Made by a program: the position numbers and the translations under genes
In this document: piece by piece, positions 25,571-38,831 of the stretch
Layout of the letters: every line of letters starts with the position of its first letter
Numbering within the stretch: position 1 is the stretch's first letter
From: Dirofilaria immitis
Lineage: Eukaryota; Nematoda; Chromadorea; Rhabditida; Onchocercidae
Reading direction: 5' to 3'
NCBI GenBank assembly: GCA_024305405.1
Contig: JAKNDB010000068.1
Location: 5,509,501-5,573,500, forward strand
DNA length: 64,000 nt
Notes under the pieces: model-generated
Told to the model about the DNA's origin: nothing
Seen by the model: only the letters and a program-made list of their open reading frames with translations
Databases searched by the model: none

Positions 25571-28500
25571 TTAAAAATGGTTCCTCCCAATTTTTGAAAT
25601 CTGCAACACATGTTTTCAACAGAATATGTATGTCAGAAAAACTAACAGAATCATGTAGTTGGTGTGGATCAGATAATAGTACATGAAATTCAAAATTTAT
25701 TTACATAAGAGATTCAAATTTTACTACAATTATTTTGCAAATGAAATTCAATGCTCCTTCCAGAGTGAATATAAGAATAGTCCTGCGCTCTTATATAAAC
25801 AAAATCTCCTGTAAAAATACATCTATTGCTCTCTACATATTTAGTTTCCGGAAAGCTAGTTGTAATCAGCTCTGCACTATTAAGAAAAAATCTATTTACC
25901 CTTCCTAAAAGTGTAAAGCACTTAAATTTCGAAATCAAGCGTCACAATGCAAGGAATACTTTATGCCTTCATAAAATATTACGTTGATTTTATTAGCACA
26001 ATATTAATTTTGTAAACATAAACAGAACAATTGGCGAAAAAAGAAAAATATAACTAATTTCGATGATGGAAATGAAAAAATAGTACACATAAAATATGCT
26101 GTAAAAATAATCATGTAGAAAACCGTATTACGACAAGCTTTATATATATTCATAGTCATTAATTAAATTTAATTGCTATTAATTGTATTATTATTAATAG
26201 TAAATATTCTATATGATGCTTATTAAAATCTAACGACATTGGAATCCTAGTGAAAATTTTCAACCAAAAATAGGGAATCGAATACACATCAAATTCCGGT
26301 ACGGCCGTAAATATGCATAGAATGTGTTTCTTTTATGCAACATCCCAATGAAATATGCTACATAGATGAAACAAAAGTGATTGCTTGGAAATTGATACAA
26401 AATACGAAATGGAACGAAGGAAAGATGATTTGGATATTTTAAATTAATGAAATATTTAATGGTTTTATTACTGTAACTATTTTTTAAGAAAGTTATAAGA
26501 TAGGAAATATAATAATAAGAAAAATATTTTAGAATGAAGTTGAAATGATTAATTTAAAAGTATTTATGATTAATAATAAAATACAAATTAAATCAATGAA
26601 AACATTTGTTAGAAAATCATCAAATAAATATTGACCACTTAATTTAGTACAACAAATCAATAATATATAATCAAATCATATCTATCAATTTTAAATTAAT
26701 GCATTAATACATCTAATACGTACTCAACAATTTCATACTCAACAAACATCTTACCAAATTCTGCTCAATAATATTTCATTCCGCGTCTATTCATTCGGCA
26801 TTATTTATTAAATTGCATTACCAATAAATAATTAAACTCTAATTTAAAATCAGAATAAAAAAGTGGTGGAGAAAAAAAGACGATGAGGATAAAAACGAGA
26901 AGGGCAGTAATTTACTGTATGTTATCGTTTTTCATTTTATTTAAAATGATTTTGTTAGTGGTTTAAAAACTTTTAATTATAATTTTTAGTGCAAATATGC
27001 TTCATCTGACTATTCATTCAAATGAAAATTCGATTTTTTTTCTTTTTAAATTATATTTTGTCCCAATTTAAGATTCAAATGAATCATTTTTTCTCATAAT
27101 ATATGATAATAAGTTTTGAATTGAGTTAAAATCTTTAAATCTGATTGAAGTTTCAAAACTTTTAAAATGGATTCAATGATTCCAATTAATATGCTTTACT
27201 TATCTGATTTGTTAGTCAAATGATAAATGTTTTTTATTATCAATAAATATCTATTATTTATAGAAAAGAAGACATTGAAAGGATTTAATATCGGAATAAA
27301 ACAATATTGATTAATTATCGAGGGTCATCTTATAAAAGATTGTTTGAAAACTAAATTTGAATATGTTTAAGAAAAATGTGCCTATTAAAATAAGGTCATC
27401 ACAACCGGAATAAGATCTTAATGTGATCTTATCATATTCGTTATGCTTTATAATCTGCATTTCTCACTCATACTTTGTTATCAATAAATCATAGTCTGAT
27501 AAGAGATCATTAAAATGACTGTATGGATAATGCACAGCTCTCTTTAAATTCCTTTTATTATTAAACAAAAAACAATTAGTCATTACATTTGAAAAATGCG
27601 ATAAGTTAGGCGAAATAAAGAAAAACAAATTTTAATGAAAAAAATATAAATGTCAATGGTCGAAAAGATTTTTTAAAAGAGCTTTAATTTACTAATTATT
27701 CGTTGATTTAAAAACTGCTTTATATTATAATTATATTAAATATATTTTTCAGATATATTTTGCAGTATAAGGAAGGCACCAAATTAGTGATCCGTTATCA
27801 GTTATCAATATCATCCGAATAATTGATAAATAGTAACAAATATGAATTAGAAGGTAATTAAAAATATAAAATGATCAATGCCAAGAATAATTAAGCTGAG
27901 GCATGCTCCATTTTATTAAGAATCATAAATCTGTATAATTAATAAATATGATAAGTTTTCCGAGAATAATAATTTAAGAGCAAATAATTGCCCGTTTTTT
28001 CTCGTAATCAAATAAAACAAATAAAAATTAATTTTCATAAAATATTATTTAATTTTAATTTTATTTAAACGCATATATTTTCATATGACTGATAAATTGA
28101 GTTAAAATTAATTAATAAATTAATTTTCTTTAATTTAATTTGAATTTTTCCATTTATTTTTATAAATGCGTACAAGGAATGATATTGATTTGATTAGCAT
28201 GTCAAAGAATTTTCCTTCCATTTAATTTTTATAACTTCCTCCTTTTATTTGTTCCATTCATATTTAGGATCAAACTCAAATACTTGGAAAGAACAAAAAT
28301 CAACAACTTTCCTGAACAAGCAATATTCAAACAAAGTTTTCTCATTTTTATTCTGCTGAAATACATATCTTTCTTTTTGCTTTCTATTTATTCGTAAGGA
28401 TATAATTCTTTTTTCTGTTTGATATATTACTGTAATTGGCTTATCGTAATGGCATTAAATTAACTGATTCTATGAAATCATTTATATAATATCATTCATA

Positions 28501-29179
28501 TTTTAGAAAAAAAATTTTTTAAAGAATTTTTCGTAAAATAAAATTTTATGTTCAATGCGCAAAGAAGAGATCGATAAAAAATTATATATTTTTATTTATT
28601 CAATTAGAAATTATAATTTTAATTTAATAATATATATGAATTATATTGCAATCTGTGTTACATATTAAAAGTTTGATTTTATTGATAAGCAAATAATGAA
28701 TAAAATGAAAAAATTAATTTAAAATATAAATTTCTTTTGCTCCCTCCATTTCAAATCATTACTTTACGTTCTCATATTTTTGTATTATCTTATCATCTTC
28801 GATATCTGATTTTTTTATTTCTCTTTTTGTTTTCATTTCAAAAAAGGCAAAAAAATGGATAGATGATGATTGTAAGAGATTGTGAAAGAGGAGGACAAAT
28901 AGAGGAGAATATTTGATTATTATTTAATTTATGATCTCTGCTATTTGAATTTGAATAATTTCTAAAAAATTTAAGCTAACCTTTGAACCGTATCTTTTAT
29001 TTTTCATTAAATCATACAAAATTTTCTTCAGTTCCTTAACTTTAAAAATTCAACAGCATTTGAGGGAATTTCAAAATCGGATGATTCATCAAAATGATTT
29101 AATTGATCTTTGAACTACGATCTCTTGCTATCCATTTTACCTCATTAAAATGTGTAAATTTTCGTATAAACTGGATACG

Positions 29180-29340
29180 AGGGCTAAAAGAGGTGAACAA
29201 TAGAAAGGGAAAAAATGATAGATAGAAAAATGAGAGAGAGCGAGAGAGAGGGAAAAGGAAGAAAAGGAAAAGAGAGATAAAGGAAGAGAAGAGAGAGAAG
29301 GAGGGAAAAGAAGAGAAAGAGGTAGGGAAAAAAATGAGAA
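29180..29340. repeat. GA-rich (polypurine) tract
   Basis: About 160 bp almost entirely of A and G on the plus strand, with GAGAGA runs interrupted by AAA. It ends about 160 bp before the ATCT microsatellite. Confidence 0.85.
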
Positions 29341-29502
29341 AATCTGTTGATTATTCCAAAAAGTGTTGTATAAAGTTTGCGAGTTAGACGGGAAGTGGAT
29401 AAGCATATCTTGATAAACGACATTGTATCATTGTTATGGAGTGTGAGTATCCAATGTGGTGATGTATTTATTACCTTGTCTATCATATGTCATATATTCA
29501 TT

Positions 29503-29578
29503 CATCTATCTATCCATCCATCCATCTATCTAATCTATCTATCTATCTATCTATCTACCTATCTATCTATCTATCTCA
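29503..29578. repeat. (ATCT)n / (ATCC)n microsatellite
   Basis: About 18 tetranucleotide units of CTAT/ATCT with a few ATCC variants and one dropped base near 29531. Confidence 0.93.
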
Positions 29579-30929
29579 TTCATTTATTCATTCATTTGAT
29601 CATCATATATGTTTAAATTTCAAAATTATTTCACATTCTCATTTATTTGCATTTAATATAGTCTTCATTTTAATCTCCAGAATATCTATTGTATATTAAA
29701 ATTATTCTGTTCAATCAACAGCTCAAGTATTGGCCATTTAATTATTTATTTATTAACGCATATTTCAAGTTACATAATACTTTTTTATTACTAAAACTTC
29801 TTACTAATTTATCAATATTTACTTTTATAAAAAAAAATGATAATAGTATTTAATTTATATATAAATAAACATTCCCAAATTTATTTATTGAAATTTTAGA
29901 AAAGAAAAAAATTTTTGTAAATTTTCTTCTGTTCACCCTATACTAAATATATTTTAATTTGTAAAAAAAAAAAAAAGTACAACAAATAGTATTACATAAA
30001 TTTTTATTTTTAATTTATCATAAGAGTTCAAATTGAAATATATATAGGTAAAATATTCCTTTTATTTTCAATTTTTTTTTTTTGTTTAAAATAAATAGCA
30101 CATAAATATTAGCTTACAAATCCTTGAAAAGCAATCAATTTCAATTATCTTTCCTATTTTTAGTAGTACTTTATTTTAATTGAATTCGTAAAGGGTATAG
30201 TGTTGTTGATTTGTTTGAATACTTCAAAAGTTATATTACAACCAAGGAGATAAGTAAATATGAACTTTAAATAATATTTCAGATAAATCCTAAGATATAC
30301 CGAATGAAATTATGAAATTTGAGGAAGTCTATTTTTGTTAATTAATTTAGGTAACAAATTTATTAGTTTCTAATAAATATATTCGTATCTTTGTTATCAT
30401 AATATTGAAAATATTACAACACAATATGAGAAATTCTTCTTTGACGAAACTGGAAATTTTAGGTATTTTTTCCTGTCAGCAAACCATCACTCTGTAAAAA
30501 GTTTTTGGAAAGCATATAAAGAATTTAAAAAAAATAAAAAATAAAATAAGATGTAATGAATGAAAATAACTAAAATAAAAGAAGGGAAAGGAAGAAAAAT
30601 AAATAATAAAAAAAAAAGGAAAAATAAAAAAGCCATAAAAATTTAAATGAAATAAGCGAAGTTATGAATAAAATTTCATATTTTACAAAAGTTATAATTT
30701 CACGAGAGAATTATTGATTGATACAATGAAATCAATATGAATTGCTATTTACATATAAAAATTAAATGATAATATGTAAATAAATGATACAAATATGAAT
30801 AATATTATCATTCAAAACAAATGGAATAAAAAATTTGCTTTCTTTTTTTGAAATTAAGTAAAATCAAAAGAATAGATCGAATGAAATTTTTTTTAAGAAA
30901 AATTGTCGAAATATAAGTTCATATTTAGC

Positions 30930-31470
30930 ATGCGACACTTTCTTTTTTATCACCTACTGTTAAAGGAAGCTATTATTATTTGTTTAATGTTACCATACCT
31001 TTAAAGTTTTTTCTTTCTCTCTTTCTCTCTTTCCTTTTTCTTCGTCTTATTTGAACATGCATTTTATCAAACAGTATTTTTGTTGGATGGCAAGATGTAA
31101 AAAAATTTGATATTGTCCTTATCATACATATTTATTGCATTCTTCAGCTACTTGATTAGCATGCAAAATTTTTTTGTCACCTTTAAATTTTTTGTCACCT
31201 TGATTAGCATGCCAAATTTTTTTGTCACCTTTAAATTTTTGTCACCTACTTTTAAAAAAGCTATTATTTATTTAGTATAATCATTTCTTTAAAGTTTTTT
31301 CTCTTCTTTTTCTCTCTCTCTCTCTCTCTCCTTTCTTCTTTTCGTTTTTTCTCGAAGTTTTGTGTAAACATATATTTATATCAAATGGTGTTCTTAATGA
31401 GTGGTAAGGTGTAAAAAAAGTTTGATATGGTCCTTATAATATATATTTACTGTATTCTTCGATTATTTAA
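30930..31470. repeat. Diverged tandem duplication (unit about 280 bp) with an inner 48-bp repeat
   Basis: The order of landmarks at about 30930-31165 (TCACCTACT, AAAGCTATTATT, CTTTAAAGTTTTTTCT, a CT-rich run, AAAATTTGATAT, TTGTCCTTATCAT, CATTCTTC) is repeated with many changes at about 31222-31465. Between them, CTTGATTAGCATGC plus TTTTTTTGTCACC-type sequence is repeated at 31151 and 31199, a 48-bp period. Confidence 0.8.
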
Positions 31471-32071
31471 TTTTCATAAATTTTGCAAATTTATCAAGTT
31501 TTGTTCATCAATCATTATCGAAATGCTGCTATTCGATCAATTGTTATTCCTCCATTTTTGTCCTTTCTCATCTTCTTTCTTTTAAACATTTTCTCTTCCA
31601 TCTATTTATCCTCCTATATTTCAATGATTTTTTCCCTCTTCTTCCTACACTATTTCCATTTTCTTCGTCTAAATATCATTTAACAGTTCAACTATTTTTG
31701 ATGATAAAAAAAAATAAACAAAAAGATAAATTTGATGATGGATATTTAAGATAGCATTAACTAATTTGATTAATGGATTATTTAACTAGTCATAAAGTGT
31801 TTCAAGCGATTCATAGCAGAGATAGGCTTGAATGTTATCACACAATTTCATCAATCACAAATTTGCAATCTTTCTTCTTTTCTCTATTTTATTCTGCGAT
31901 ACAAAATGATTAGGATAGTAGAAATATTTTCACTTCCTTTCAATTTCTTTTATTCACATTCATTTATATCGCGAAAAAATGGCATAAATCGATAATTAAA
32001 TATCATTGTTTATATTACTAATAACAAACATTTGATCAATACTTATCATTTTTTGAATTATTTATCAAATA

Positions 32072-32286
32072 TTTTTGATCATTTCCATTAATTAGTAATT
32101 TTTGATCATTTCCATTAATTAATAATTTTTGATCATTTCCATTAATTAATAATTTTGATCATTTCCATTAATTAATAATTTTTGATCATTTCCATTAATT
32201 AATAATTTTTGATCATTTCCATTAATTAATAATTTTTGATCATTTCCATTAATTAATAATTTTTGATCATTTCCATTAATTAATAA
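32072..32286. repeat. 27-bp tandem repeat, 8 copies
   Basis: Unit is T5-GATCATTTCC-ATTAATTAATAA. Copy 1 has one substitution (AGTAA) and copy 4 is one T short; the rest are identical. Each unit contains the palindromes TGATCA and ATTAAT. Confidence 0.97.
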
Positions 32287-33820
32287 TATCATTTCATAAA
32301 GAAAAAAAAATTAATTAATTTAAATGGAAGAAGAAAAGAATTAATTAATTAATTAAGTAACTTAGTAAAAAAAAGAAAAGAGAAAAGTTTGAGTAAAAAT
32401 TTCATTTATTTATTAATATAAAGCAATAAATTAAAATATAAACCTTTAAAACATTACATCTAAATAAGTATTTCATCCATTTCTTTTTTCCTCTCTTTTT
32501 TCCCTATTCTCTCTCTTTCAAACACTCTTTAATCTTTATGGTTGCGAAAGAAAAAAGAATTTATCTAAATGATAAAAATGAGACAAGTGAAGCCAAGCTA
32601 TGAGTGTGATGATGTGCCAGCCGTTGTAATGACGATATAATATGCTTGACGTTATTCAGCATCAGCCTAATTTATTTCATTTTTAAGACTTCTAGTCGTT
32701 GCTACTTTAACTTTCAATATTTACCATTCATTGATATGTTATACTCATAACTTTTCGTTGCTTCTTCATCTTATCTATGCTATTTTTATGATTCTTCATT
32801 ATCTCTCATCTCTTTTCTTTTTCATCCTTTTTTTCTTTTCACTCCTTTGTTTTCTTCTTTTTTCATTCTCTTCTCATTTTCATTAAGCTGTTTTTCACTG
32901 ACCATTTATTCATTTAAAATTATCTTTATTAGGTTAATTACTTTTAACTGAAATGAAATTTTATTAGAAATTCATTACTACTTTCATTAGTCTTTTGATT
33001 ATGTAAAGGATTGAATTAAATATTTTTTAAATCTTTATTTAATAAAATATAAATTTAAACTAATAAAATTTATATTAACATATAAAGTTTCAATCCTTTT
33101 TTTGGCATGTATATATAGATTTAGGTGGTAAATAATTATTATAGCTTCATTTAAAATAGAATTTAAATACTTTTCATATATTTATGCATTATCGATTTTA
33201 TAAATTCAAAAAAATGATAAATAAAATATTCGTAAAATTTCATAGAATTAAAAAAATCGCAAAATTAAAAGAACGAATGATAAAATATTGAAATTCATTT
33301 AATTTATTGATTTATAATTTTTTCCTTTTATTCGTGTCAATTAATTATCAAATTAAGAAAAGAAATAGAATTATAAATTTCTAATTCGATTTATGGTATA
33401 TTTATTATGTCGTGGTTTTATCATTACATATCAATCAGTATTTCTATAAGTATATTTGATAAGTGATAGATTTTGATAGAAATTATTAAATTTTCTTGAT
33501 TTTATGCAAATTTTCAGGTTTTATTTTATTTCTTTCTATTTACAAAACATATTATTCGTAATGATTCATCTAAAATTTTAATTATAGCTTTTCTTTTTCT
33601 CAAATTAAGGAAAGATAAATGAAAATTGAAATAAATTAATTACTTGAAGATACAAGTAATAAGTTTCGATATTCACGCCATAGATTTCTGGTTTAAGACT
33701 AAAATTGATTTTACTAGTATCAATCACAATAAACATTACGCTATTTGGTATGAATTACTGTCATGATTGATTAATACAATTATTTTAGTTTAATTCGTGT
33801 GGTTATCAAATTTCAAAAAT

Positions 33821-36800
33821 ATGCCAGTTGACGTGCAAGCGACAGGTAAATTGATTACTATGTATTTTCAATTTTAATCAAATCGATTGAAATTTAATTT
33901 GATTGATTTTATTGTTTTTTTGTTTATTTTTCGCATCATGTTTGCTTTTTTTCGAACACTTAATCGCTCTAACATTTATTAATATATGAAATTACAAAAA
34001 TATTTTGATTCCTATAAAGCATAATACAAACAAATATGATTAAATCAAATAATTATTAAATTCATTTTTAAATTTATAATATTTACTTTACTTAAACAAT
34101 ATACTTCAAAATCCCATTATCCTAAGTATTTAATGGATCGCATAACGAATATATCAATAATCATTATATTTAAAGTTGTTATTCTATTCTTCGATAAAAT
34201 AACCATTAATTTCTCATTGTCTTACTTATGAAACAATAGTTATTAAATTATTCTTTTCATTTTCACTACAATAATCAGCACAATAAAGAATGATACAACT
34301 AGTAAACTATTAAATTTTGATCGGGAATTCGGACATTCCGATCCCGTATTCCTCTGCATGAGGCATCTCGACCTATTTTAATAACATTTTTTTGTGCTAT
34401 CGAGAATATAAAGAGGGATGTAACTTCAAATCGAATATATTTAAGTACGGTCACCTTCCCGTCCCTTTCCCCTTCGTTTCCCCTGAAGTCTCCTATGACA
34501 ATATTTCCTTAAATCCATTCACTTTCTACTGAAATTAGAAATGAGCAATATTATGTAATAAAAATTAAATACTGATTTATAATTAATTGTAATTCCTAAT
34601 TGACTTAATTTAATGAAGCAATAATTATATCATATAAATTATTAAATTAATTATTTGCTGAATTTTTAATTATTAACATATTCTTATCAGTTATTATCAT
34701 ATCTATTATTTTTCATAGTTTAATTAATTTATGCTTATCATAATTCATTTATCATTTCAGCTGTTTTGGGTTCCGCACGGTTTAACCTTGCATTGGTCGG
34801 ATTTTTGGGTTGTATTATTGTCTATGCTTTACGTACTAATGTCAGTTTTGCAATCGTTTGTATGGTGAACAGTACAGCGGTAGATATGTTATCTGGTATA
34901 AGTAGTACCAATGTAACCAAAAGGCCACCACATATGCTCCACAAAATAACAATGAACTTGAGAAGGATACGGTATACCTGTCATTTTATTGAAATATTTT
35001 CAGTATCTGAAATTGCTTTAAATATGAGTTTGTCATACTGTTTCCTGAATTTATGGTTTTTCATAGCGTATAAAAACAAATAAAATATACGGTGTATTCA
35101 AAGATATCTAGAATACTGCCTAACTATAAATTTCAGATTATGGGTGAATTAGTTTGGAAGAAAGTTGAACAAGGCTATGTATTAAGTGCCTTCTTCTGGG
35201 GCTACATTTTTAGCCAAATTCTTGGTGGTTATTTAGCCGGTCGATATGGTGCTCGATTAGTGATCGGTTTTACGGTTTTGGGAAGTGCAATTCTTACTAT
35301 TATCAGTCCAATAGCCGCAACAACTAGTGTTATCACCTTCATTATTGCACGAGCTCTTATAGGCTTTATGCAGGTATAATAATCAGCCTAATAATTTTAA
35401 ATCCATGTTTAGCTCATACTACTATGTTTTATAATAAATTTACGAGTAAGACTTTTCATGTTTGCAAATTTTCTCGGTTCATTTTTTCTGTTGTAAACAA
35501 CATTTCTTCTGTTCACATATAATTTTTTTAATTATTGGATACGATAAAGTTATAAATTTATAGGGTGCTATTTTCCTGCATTCCATACGTTATGGTCAAT
35601 GTGGGCACCACCTTTGGAAAGAAGTCTATTAACTGGCCTAACATATGCAGGTTCTTTTTACATTTGATCTTTTCTAATATTGTTTGATAAAAATTTAATA
35701 GTAAATCGGAACTTCAAAACTTAGTTGCAAATATAACTTCAAATTGAGCAACACATGAAATAAGAGCGATTGCTTTTCCATTTTTGCTTTAAAAGTAAAT
35801 CTTATTGCAGGTGCTCAAATAGGTAATACAGCAGTTATGCCACTGTCTGGTTTGCTTTGCAAATATGGATTTGCGGGTGGTTGGCCATCCATCTTCTATG
35901 TTCTCGGTAAACTTGAAAAATCTTTTAATATTTCAAAGTCTCCTCAAATTAACTTAGTTACATATAATTCATATTTTATGGAAACATCACTGGTATACTC
36001 CCAAAAAATACTTTTTAGGTGTGGCCGGTATCTTATGGTGCCTTCTTTGGTTCTTTTATGTTTCGGATCGACCGTCACGCAGCAAACGTATTTCTAAAGA
36101 TGAATTGAACTACATTGAAAATTCATTAGCTGATATAATGGCAGCAAATTCTAAGAAGGCGGTGATTTTTATAGAATCTTTTATTTTCTGAATACAGATA
36201 TCGATAGCAGTAATTAAGCTCTGAAGAATGGTAAGAAAAAAGGTCTTTATGCTGAATCAAAATTTTATCTGATATCATCATGCAGTTATCGTAGAAAACA
36301 TTTCCTACGTTTAAACTTTGTTGTAAGTTTGGTCTAAAGCTTTGATGAGATTAAATTTTTTTGGTGCTGCTATTCTTTAATCATTTTCTAGGGTTGAAAT
36401 TCTAATTAAGTGCACTTTTAAATTTCAGAAAAGAGCGGTTCCATGGTTTTCAATTTTCAAATCGCTTCCGGTTTGGGCACTATTCTGTGGTCATTTCGCT
36501 GGTGATTGGGGTGCCTATATAATGATGACCAGTCTTCCTTTATTCATGAAAGATGTTTTGGGATTAGATTTCGCTTCGGTTTGCGAATTTCCATTCATTT
36601 CTTCAAACAAAACTAGCTATCCCAAATAGTATTCTGTTTGACATAAATAATTCGATCCTTTAGTAAAACTTAATATGTCAGAAAAAAGAGCGGCAAATTG
36701 ATTTAACGAAAAGTATTTTCATCAGATATTTAGCTTAGCATTATTTAAATTCATCAAAAAAATTTGACATTTATTATCATATCTTTACTAAAATATTGTT

Positions 36801-38114
36801 GATATCAAAATCATTACTTTCATTTGTACAATTTTTGAAAAATTTTCACAGTGAAAAATTTTTTAGATTAATATATTTTAGCTGGGATTTCTGTCAGCAA
36901 TTCCGTACATTGCATACTTCATATTTATTAATTTGGGTGGTTTTGTCGCGGATAAATTGCAAAATGCCAATATTTTATCAACTATAGCCACTCGACGTCT
37001 TGCTATGATCATTGGTAAGTTTATTCTGAGATTTATAGGAATATATCTGGATTGTATCTGATTATGTCAGTATAAGACTAGTGAAAAATACCATTGTTAA
37101 GGAAATGATGATTTGCTAGAAATCTGAAAATAAGTTTGAGCATAATATTGCAGCTATTAACGATTTCTATTTAATTCTATCCCTAATTTTTGACTTGTTC
37201 TAATTATTTTTGGATTCTTTTAGAAAATAGTATTATGTCGTAATGTAATTTTATGTTAATCCTTTTTCTAATTAGATATGTATAATATTATGTTTTGAAA
37301 GGTAATAATTTACTGAAATTGATTCTCACATTTATTTAAAAAGTTTTATATAAGGATTATATAATCAGAAAGAAGCAGTTTTATTACTCTTTGAAATATG
37401 CTTCTGAAATTACAGCACTTGGAAGTCAAGCTATATTCCTGATAGCTAGTGGTCACTGTGGACGTGGTCAAGAGACCCTGGTAATCATATTCCTTACTCT
37501 TGGTATTGGTTTATCCGGGATACAATATGCCGGTTTTGTAGTCAATTATCTCGACATTGCACCAACATTCGCTGGACCCTTGTTGGGTATCGGAAATACG
37601 ATAACGTGTCTTGCTGGGATCATAGGTCCACTGATGGTTGGCAAACTTACTCCTACGGTAATTTTTAGTGAATCATATATATATTCCCTTTTGGCTTACC
37701 ACTTATAATTGGATTTTTATAAGTCCTCTACTTCGTATACTTCAATTTTATGATTTTTGCAAACTTTATCTTTCATTGAATTGTGCGGAAAAACGGAAAA
37801 AAATGCAAATACAAAATTGGTGATAGTATCAGTGTTTTGCTGTTTATTTTTAAATTTTTAAATTCATGAAGCTATTAAAAATTCGTTAGACCAAATTAAA
37901 CTTTAAATCTGATTGTGAAAATTTTATTTATTTTAGGGTTCGCAACAAGAATGGCAATTAGTTTTTGGATTACCGGTGGAGTATTAATGGCTGGTACCAG
38001 CATTTTCTGCCTTTTGCCAGAGGTGAAGTACAGCCATGGGCATTGGGCGAAATGGATAAAGAAGAAAATTGTGAACTCGAAAAAAACTTAACAGCTCAGA
38101 CAATCCGTAAATAA
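33821..38114 (+). CDS. SLC17-type major facilitator (organic anion / vesicular transporter-like), about 501 aa
   Basis: Ten exons: 33821-33845, 34761-34971, 35137-35373, 35564-35650, 35811-35906, 36019-36161, 36429-36578, 36882-37014, 37416-37657, 37937-38114. Family marks: [18 protein letters not shown] and [11 protein letters not shown] (TM1, residues about 15-45), an extracytosolic loop with N-glycosylation sites, [20 protein letters not shown] (MFS signature), [40 protein letters not shown] and the tail [15 protein letters not shown]. Length and motifs match the sialin/VGLUT/NaPi family; the substrate cannot be told. Four positions need one added base to keep frame: AAAA 34943-34946, TTTT 35571-35574, TTTTT 37962-37966, TTTT 38012-38015. 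With these, all ten phases agree. Exon 1 is short (8 codons) and its ATG was chosen because its donor phase fits exon 2. An AATAAA overlaps the stop (38113-38118). Confidence 0.9.
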
Positions 38115-38831
38115 TAAAAATTTTGTCTTGGATAAAATTGGTAAAGGTTAAGTATTTCTGTGAATCTTTTAAGTTTCAATTTTTATAAAAATCTCGACAC
38201 AATAAATTACTGTTTATTGATAGTTCGTTTATAACAAGCAATTTTCGAATTATATAGTGTTATTATGTAGTATAAATAATTTATCAATTTTCATCTCTCA
38301 ACTAATCATTCCATTTTATTTCTTAATTTGTCAATAAATTATCTTTTTTCTTACACTTTTTAATCAATATTTTATTTGTTGAGTTATGATTTTGTTCTAA
38401 TCAATTTTTAAATTTTTGTTATTTTTTTCAAGAATCTTAATAAATGGATTTTGAAACGAAATAGATTTTGTTAACTTTTCCCTTTTGTTTTATTTAATAA
38501 CAAAATTTTAAACTTCTGACCAAAATGATTCTATTATTTAAAATAAATTTTGAACAATCAAAAAATCCATTTTGATATACTCAAATAAATTATATATTTT
38601 TGCTGCACCTACCTAATTAAGATCTATTCGTTTATTCGCTTAGTGATCTGTAAAAGAGAGCATCTTTCGGAAGAATTGTTTCGAATCGATTGGTATTAAA
38701 TGGTAAATAGCATCACTGCTACGAATTTTTAGTGCGGAGAAATATATATCGGAATATTTATTTCTCATATTAATGAGGTATCAATGCGAAAATTGAGGAA
38801 GATACTATCATTGATAATGTTTGATTTCTCA

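Larger units (their letters stand above)
25571..33820. other. 8 kb gene-poor, repeat-rich region
   Basis: No exon with coding character was found on either strand between the OSBP start and the SLC17 start. It holds a GA-rich tract (29180-29340), an ATCT microsatellite, diverged tandem duplications near 31 kb, CT-rich runs and a 27-bp tandem array, listed separately. Open frames of 60-100 codons here are low-complexity translations of these tracts. Confidence 0.6.

Noticed and set aside
29137..29699. Several 70-100-codon frames on both strands
   Set aside because: They read through the GA-rich tract and the ATCT microsatellite and have only low-complexity composition.
33821..38114. Calling the SLC17 gene a pseudogene because of four frameshifts
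   Set aside because: All four are one-base-short homopolymers, exons and splice phases are otherwise perfect, and the same error type appears in the other genes.
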